Notes under the pieces: model-generated | The model's database searches: none | What the model saw: only the letters and a program-made list of their open reading frames with translations | What the model was told of the DNA's origin: nothing | Position numbers and translations under genes: made by a program | NCBI GenBank assembly: GCA_963702535.1 | Contig: CAVPDG010000007.1 | Span: 351,005-415,004 of the forward strand | From: CAVPDG01 sp963702535 | GTDB lineage: Bacteria > Chloroflexota > Anaerolineae > Anaerolineales > UBA4823 | Length of the DNA stretch: 64,000 bases | Direction: 5' to 3' | Part shown: piece after piece, positions 60,530 through 64,000 of the stretch | Layout of the letters: every line of letters begins with the position of its first letter | How positions within the stretch are numbered: the first letter of the stretch is position 1

Positions 60530-61169
60530 ATGCTGGTGCAAGACTGTATGACGCGCAACCCGATCAGCATCCGCCCGGAGAGCGATCCGGTGGCGGCGAT
60601 CGGATTATTGAAGGCGGGCGGCTTTCGCCACCTGCCGGTGCTGGACGAGACCGGCAAGCTGGTAGGGATTGTCGACCGCACCGATATGGAGACGTTTTTG
60701 GTAAAAGCCGGGTCGCCGGGGGTGATGAAGCGCAACCACCGCGTCGACCAGCTGATGCAGCGTAACGTGATCAGCGTGACGCCGACCTGCCCGCTGGAAG
60801 AAGCCGCCAGCCTGATGGTGCAGCACAAGATCGGCAGCCTGCCGGTGCTGGAGGATGACAGGCTGGTGGGCATCATCACCGAGACGGATATCTTCAGCCG
60901 CTTCGCTGCCATCCTGGGCGGCGGCACCAGCTCGCTGCGCCTGACGGTGCAGGTGGATAACCGCCCCGGGCAGCTTGCCGAGGTGGCAACGGCGCATCGC
61001 CGGCGTGAACGGCAACATCACCTCCATCGTGGCTTTCGATGCCGGCGACCCGCAGCGCATGAACTTCACCATCCGGGTGCAGGGGGTCGAGAAAGATGCG
61101 CTCCTGCAGGCTGTCTCCGAGCGTGCCGGGGCTGGAAGTGCTGCACGCCTGGACGTGCTGAGGAGGTAA
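60530..61169 (+). CDS. CBS-CBS-ACT protein (AcuB-like), frameshifted
   Basis: About 213 aa. Two CBS domains: VQDCMTRNPISIRPESDPVAAIGLLKAGGFRHLPVLDETGKLVGIVDRTDM and VDQLMQRNVISVTPTCPLEEAASLMVQHKIGSLPVLEDDRLVGIITETDIF; then an ACT domain beginning SLRLTVQVDNRPGQLAEVA, with a shift near 60995 to GNITSIVAFDAGDPQRMNFTIRVQG. A second shift near 61120 is likely (family ending VPGLEVLHA is in another frame). The CBS pair plus ACT arrangement is AcuB-like, a nucleotide/amino-acid sensor. GGAGG precedes the ATG at 60530. Confidence 0.8.
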
Positions 61170-61252
61170 CTCGCTGAGGCGATTTCGAGCAATTGATGCT
61201 ATAATTTAAGCGCAGCATCTTTGCAGTGGGGCGCCACAAGGCAGCCTTCCAT

Positions 61253-61294
61253 CACCACCCCTCCGTTAAGCCGGCTGGCAGGGGTGGTGTTTTT
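61253..61294 (+). terminator. Intrinsic terminator upstream of the 61540 gene
   Basis: CACCACCCCT, 17-nt loop, AGGGGTGGTG followed by TTTTT. It would end a short transcript begun near 61210. Confidence 0.65.
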
Positions 61295-61441
61295 ATCCAT
61301 GCCCGAACCGGAGAGCATGGCGACTGGCAGAGGCTGAGGATGAACTTGCTGGAGATATATCCATCGCTACTTTTCTGGATAAACCGGATCTCATTGCCGC
61401 CTCCGGACAATGAAATCCGCATATGGACCAATTGCGCCTGT

Positions 61442-61478
61442 CGCCCGTGAGCAGTACTGTCCTGTAGCCTCACGGGCG
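61442..61478 (+). terminator. Second hairpin upstream of the 61540 gene
   Basis: CGCCCGTGAG, 17-nt loop, CTCACGGGCG, then TATGTTTTAAG. Weaker U tract; possible attenuator, 61 nt before the start codon. Confidence 0.5.
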
Positions 61479-61539
61479 TATGTTTTAAGAAGAAGTCCAA
61501 AGGGATTGATTTTGTAAAGGTTCGCGAAAGGAGAGTACC

Positions 61540-62174
61540 ATGATCTCGGTAAAGGAGATGCCCTATCAAGAAAAGCTCGAAGCGGTTGTAAGACATACAG
61601 CGCTGTACCGCAGCGTTTTGCAAAAGTTCGCCGAGGTTCACCTGGGCGAGGATCGCGGTTGACGAGCTGGAGCAGACCTGGCTGAAGGGCAGCGAGCGCA
61701 CGCCGGTAACGGCGACGCCGGCGGAGGAGTACCGCATTGCCTATGCCAATTGGATCTGGACGGCGAAGAGCGGCTTCAGCTTTGTGCGCGAGCTGACTGG
61801 GCGAGGAGGGCGTGCGCTGGCTGGAGCAGATGCTGCTGCACGCCCTGATCCAGCAGAACAAGGGCTGGTCTCTGGTGATGCTCAACCTGGTGCGCCTGGC
61901 GTCGCCAAACCAGGCTTTCAAGATGCTGGCAGAGCAGCTCAGCTACAACCTGCAGTGGCGGACGGCATACTCGGTGATCGAATTCAGCCCGCGTAAGCTG
62001 GTGCTGGGGATCGATCGCTGCCAGGTGCTCGAGTACCCGGGGACGGATGACGTGTGCCGGGCTTGCCGGGAGGTGTACCCGGCATGGGCGGTAAGCCAGC
62101 TCATGGTGGACATGAATTTTGAGCGTACTGGACCACGCTGCACGTGCACTGTGCGCCCGCTGGGGGGTGATTAA
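61540..62174 (+). CDS. Uncharacterised protein with C-terminal Cys motif, frameshifted
   Basis: About 211 aa; breaks near 61655 and 61803. Start MISVKEMPYQEKLEAVVRHTALYRSVLQKF follows AGGAGAG. Mid part GVRWLEQMLLHALIQQNKGWSLVMLNLV; C-terminus LVLGIDRCQVLEYPGTDDVCRACREVYPAWAVSQLMVDMNFERTGPRCTCTVRP, a C...CxxC...CxC set recalling the ATC-hydrolase/DUF6125-like group. Convergent with and overlapping the ornithine-cyclodeaminase-like gene by 4 nt. Function unknown. Confidence 0.6.
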
Positions 62175-63151
62175 AGGTCGACCTGCACGCCGGCGCCTTG
62201 GGCAAGGGCGCGCTCGTACACCAGGCGGGCGGCGGCGACATCCTGCACGGCGATGCCCACCGACTTGTAAAGGGTGATCTGGTCTGGCGACGTGCGCCCG
62301 GGCTTGAGCCCTGCCAGCAGCTCGCCGATCTCGTCGGAGACGTGCTCGGCGGTGATCAGACCTTCCTGGATGGGGACGATGAAGTCGCCGGCTTCTTTGA
62401 GGGCGCCCTCGCGCGAATCGACGGCGACGCGCGCCGCCTGGATGGTAGCGCCGTCCAGCTCGCGGGCGTCCGGGGAGTGCGAGCCGACGCCGTTGATATG
62501 CGCGCCGGGCTTGAGCCAGGAGCGATCGACGACGGGCGTCTTGGAGGGGCTGACGGTGCAAACCAGGTCGGCGCCGCGGATGGCGTCTTCGGGGGAGTCC
62601 GCCTGGCGGAAGGCGAGCGCCGGGAAGCGCTGCGATTGGGCAGCAATGAAGCTCTCCGCCGCCTGGGGCAGGATATCGTACACGGCGACGGATTTCAGCG
62701 GGCGCACCTCGGCCATACCCCACAGGTGCGTTGCAGCCTGCACGCCGGCGCCGATGAGCGCCAGGCTGGATGCGTCCGGGTTGGCAAGCAGGCGGGTGGC
62801 GACGGCGGAAGCGGCAGCAGTGCGCACGCCGGTCAGGTAGCCGGCGTCCATCACCGCCAGCGGGCGACCGGTATCGGCGTCGTTGAGCAGCACCAGTCCG
62901 AGAATGGCAGGCGCGCCGCGCGAGGGGTTGGTGGGAAAGACGGTGATGCTCTTGACGCCGAAGACGCCGCCGAAGGGCAGCACAGCAGGCATGGCGAGGT
63001 GGACGCCGCGCTCGGGCACCTTGGTGCCGAGGCGCACGGGCATCACGGTCTCGCCGGCGGAGAAGCGCTGCATGACTTCGGCGATGGCTTCGATGCAATC
63101 GCGCATGGTGAGGACCTGCTGGACGTCGGAACGGGTGAGGATGAGGGTCAC
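62171..63151 (-). CDS. Ornithine cyclodeaminase/mu-crystallin-family enzyme
   Basis: 326 aa, intact, family-typical length. VFGVKSITVFPTNPSRG, DAGYLTGVRTAAASAVATRLLA (Arg and catalytic region), NAD fold ALIGAGVQAATHLWGMAEVRPLKSVAVYDI, then VCTVSPSKTPVVDRSWLKPGAHINGVGSHSPDARELD with catalytic Asp of the family. Could be ornithine cyclodeaminase, alanine dehydrogenase-like or a ketimine reductase; these cannot be separated from sequence. ATG at 63151. Confidence 0.88.
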   Translation of the reverse strand: MTLILTRSDVQQVLTMRDCIEAIAEVMQRFSAGETVMPVRLGTKVPERGVHLAMPAVLPFGGVFGVKSITVFPTNPSRGAPAILGLVLLNDADTGRPLAVMDAGYLTGVRTAAASAVATRLLANPDASSLALIGAGVQAATHLWGMAEVRPLKSVAVYDILPQAAESFIAAQSQRFPALAFRQADSPEDAIRGADLVCTVSPSKTPVVDRSWLKPGAHINGVGSHSPDARELDGATIQAARVAVDSREGALKEAGDFIVPIQEGLITAEHVSDEIGELLAGLKPGRTSPDQITLYKSVGIAVQDVAAARLVYERALAQGAGVQVDL

Positions 63152-63176
63152 GGGATGCTCCTGGGGGGGATTGTCC

Positions 63177-63614
63177 TCAGCTCACCGCTCTCTTCACGAG
63201 CGCGGTGATGAGGGTTTCTTCTTTGGGGGTGAGCTCCTTGAGGGCGTAGGCGGTGGGCCATAGGACGCCATCGTCGAGGTTCGCCGAGTCGTTGAAGCCG
63301 AGCGTGGCGTACCTGGCGTCGAACTTGTCCGCGCTCTGGAAGAAGCAGACCACCTTGCCGTCATGGGCGTAGGCGGGCATGCCGTACCAGGTCTTGGGGA
63401 AGAGGACGGGCGCGTTGGGGGTGATGATCTCGTGCAGGCGCATTGCCATGCTGCGATCCGGCTCGGACATCTCGGCGATCTTGGCGAGCAAGGCGCTCTC
63501 GCCTTCTGCCCTATCCTTGTTCATGCGCTCTTCCGCCTTCAGCTCCCTGGCGCGCTCTTTCATGGCGGCTTTCTCTTCGGCGGTGAAACTTTGCGTTTCG
63601 TTTTTTGGGCTCAT
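63177..63614 (-). CDS. DUF1801-family protein
   Basis: 145 aa. Start MSPKNETQSFTAEEKAAMKERARELKAEERMNKDRAEGE (charged helix), then the DUF1801/YdhG-like core PVLFPKTWYGMPAYAHDGKVVCFFQSADKFDARYATLGFNDSANLDDGVLWPTAYALKEL. The raw frame can be read upstream to 63929, but that part is encoded by the tandem repeat and is rejected. Function unknown; DUF1801 proteins are small stand-alone proteins, often iron-chaperone-like in annotation. Confidence 0.8.
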   Translation of the reverse strand: MSPKNETQSFTAEEKAAMKERARELKAEERMNKDRAEGESALLAKIAEMSEPDRSMAMRLHEIITPNAPVLFPKTWYGMPAYAHDGKVVCFFQSADKFDARYATLGFNDSANLDDGVLWPTAYALKELTPKEETLITALVKRAVS

Positions 63615-63838
63615 GGGTTGCTCCAGATGGGTTGGTCTGATTTTTAACTGCTTTTCCGCAGATTTCGCAGAAACCGCTGATTTTTTTCTTTGATCGGGCT
63701 GGGCGACCGAGAACGCGGATTCTGCAATGGACGAAAACACGCCCGTGTTGGCGCCCAGGACGGGTGAGGGGTATAGTTTAGAACATTGATTCAGTTTAGT
63801 CAAGATAGAAATTGTCCGAATTAGGCAATTGAAACACA

Positions 63839-63930
63839 GAGAAACACTGAGGCACTGAGAAACACTGATGCACTGAGAACACTGAGGCATTGAGAAACAC
63901 TGAGGGATTGAGAAACACTGAGCAGGCACC
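63839..63930. repeat. 18-bp tandem repeat, about five copies
   Basis: Units of GAGAAACACTGAGGCACT type: 18, 18, 17, 18 and 21 nt, with substitutions between copies. Not CRISPR: no unique spacers. Confidence 0.8.
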
Positions 63931-64000
63931 GAGAACCAGGAGAGAAATTATGGAAGGGCGGGGCAAGAGAATGATGACCGAATGGGTGTAGGGGCGGGGC

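Larger units (their letters stand above)
61190..61539 (+). other. Gene-free region with two successive terminator-like hairpins
   Basis: 350 nt. TATAAT at 61198-61203 could start an RNA of about 90 nt ending at the terminator 61253-61294; a second hairpin follows at 61442-61478. The 75-codon frame at 61226-61450 has no ribosome-binding site and an unlikely composition. A leader RNA or small RNA upstream of the gene at 61540 is the best guess. Confidence 0.35.

Noticed and set aside
61226..61450. 75-codon GTG-start frame
   Set aside because: No Shine-Dalgarno, spans a strong terminator hairpin, unlike a real protein in composition.
63615..63929. N-terminal extension of the DUF1801 frame (Cys/Ser/Gln-rich)
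   Set aside because: Encoded by the 18-bp tandem repeat; the ATG at 63614 begins the conserved part.
63839..63930. Possible CRISPR array
   Set aside because: Units abut with no unique spacers and there are no cas genes.

Overview
The window is GC-rich bacterial chromosome. The gene content fits an anaerobic Chloroflexota (Anaerolineae-like) genome: a selenocysteine-containing NAD-linked formate dehydrogenase, two MttB-family methyltransferases, a CarD regulator, a B12-binding MerR regulator, CHAT and FHA-cyclase proteins and many GC-rich small lineage-specific proteins. This assignment is inferred from gene content only; there is no rRNA in the window. About eighteen genes are split by 1-nt frameshifts, several of them in otherwise well-conserved proteins. 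This looks like indel errors in a long-read or metagenome assembly more than true gene decay, so split frames are merged here into single genes.

Layout. 1-6 kb: a lipoprotein-like fragment, a Cys-rich unknown, an AAA+ ATPase, and a TetR / double-flavodoxin / small-monooxygenase-like operon behind a perfect 19-bp inverted repeat. 6-11.5 kb: a small secreted DUF4397-like protein, an FHA-GAF-adenylate cyclase, a predicted selenoprotein peroxiredoxin (in-frame UGA) coupled to a membrane protein, an SDR and an alpha/beta hydrolase. 11.6-17.3 kb: an AttEFGH-like ABC exporter with a lipocalin-type lipoprotein and an acetyltransferase. 17.3-22.8 kb: photolyase, CrtI-like FAD oxidoreductase, SRPBCC protein and epimerase, divergent from a CarH-like B12 photoreceptor repressor. 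Three 11-bp direct repeats lie in the shared promoter and recur in front of the DUF4397 gene, which suggests a light/B12 regulon. 23-28 kb: class II aldolase, CarD, an ExeM/NucH-type nuclease and an AT-rich acquired acetyltransferase.

28.7-38.1 kb is one minus-strand catabolic operon: MttB-like and UroD-like methyltransferase-family proteins, a fucose-isomerase-like protein, a TIM-barrel epimerase, a FadR-type regulator, an HMGL-like synthase, a class III aminotransferase and an SDR. It is fronted by a promoter overlapping two TGGTNNNACCA operator motifs. 38.2-42.7 kb is an accessory pair: a membrane-anchored CHAT-protease/TPR protein and a secreted protein. 42.7-48.4 kb carries a second MttB protein with FrlD-like kinase, FrlB-like SIS deglycase and a ThDP enzyme, plus a kinase remnant.

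48.5-55.6 kb encodes a formate dehydrogenase (Sec, with a SECIS hairpin) flanked by two NuoE/NuoF-type diaphorase modules, followed by a regulatory block (receiver, ACT protein, sensor kinase, receiver-kinase hybrid, CBS-ACT protein) and two Cys-rich unknowns. The end holds an ornithine-cyclodeaminase-like enzyme, a DUF1801-like protein and an 18-bp tandem repeat.
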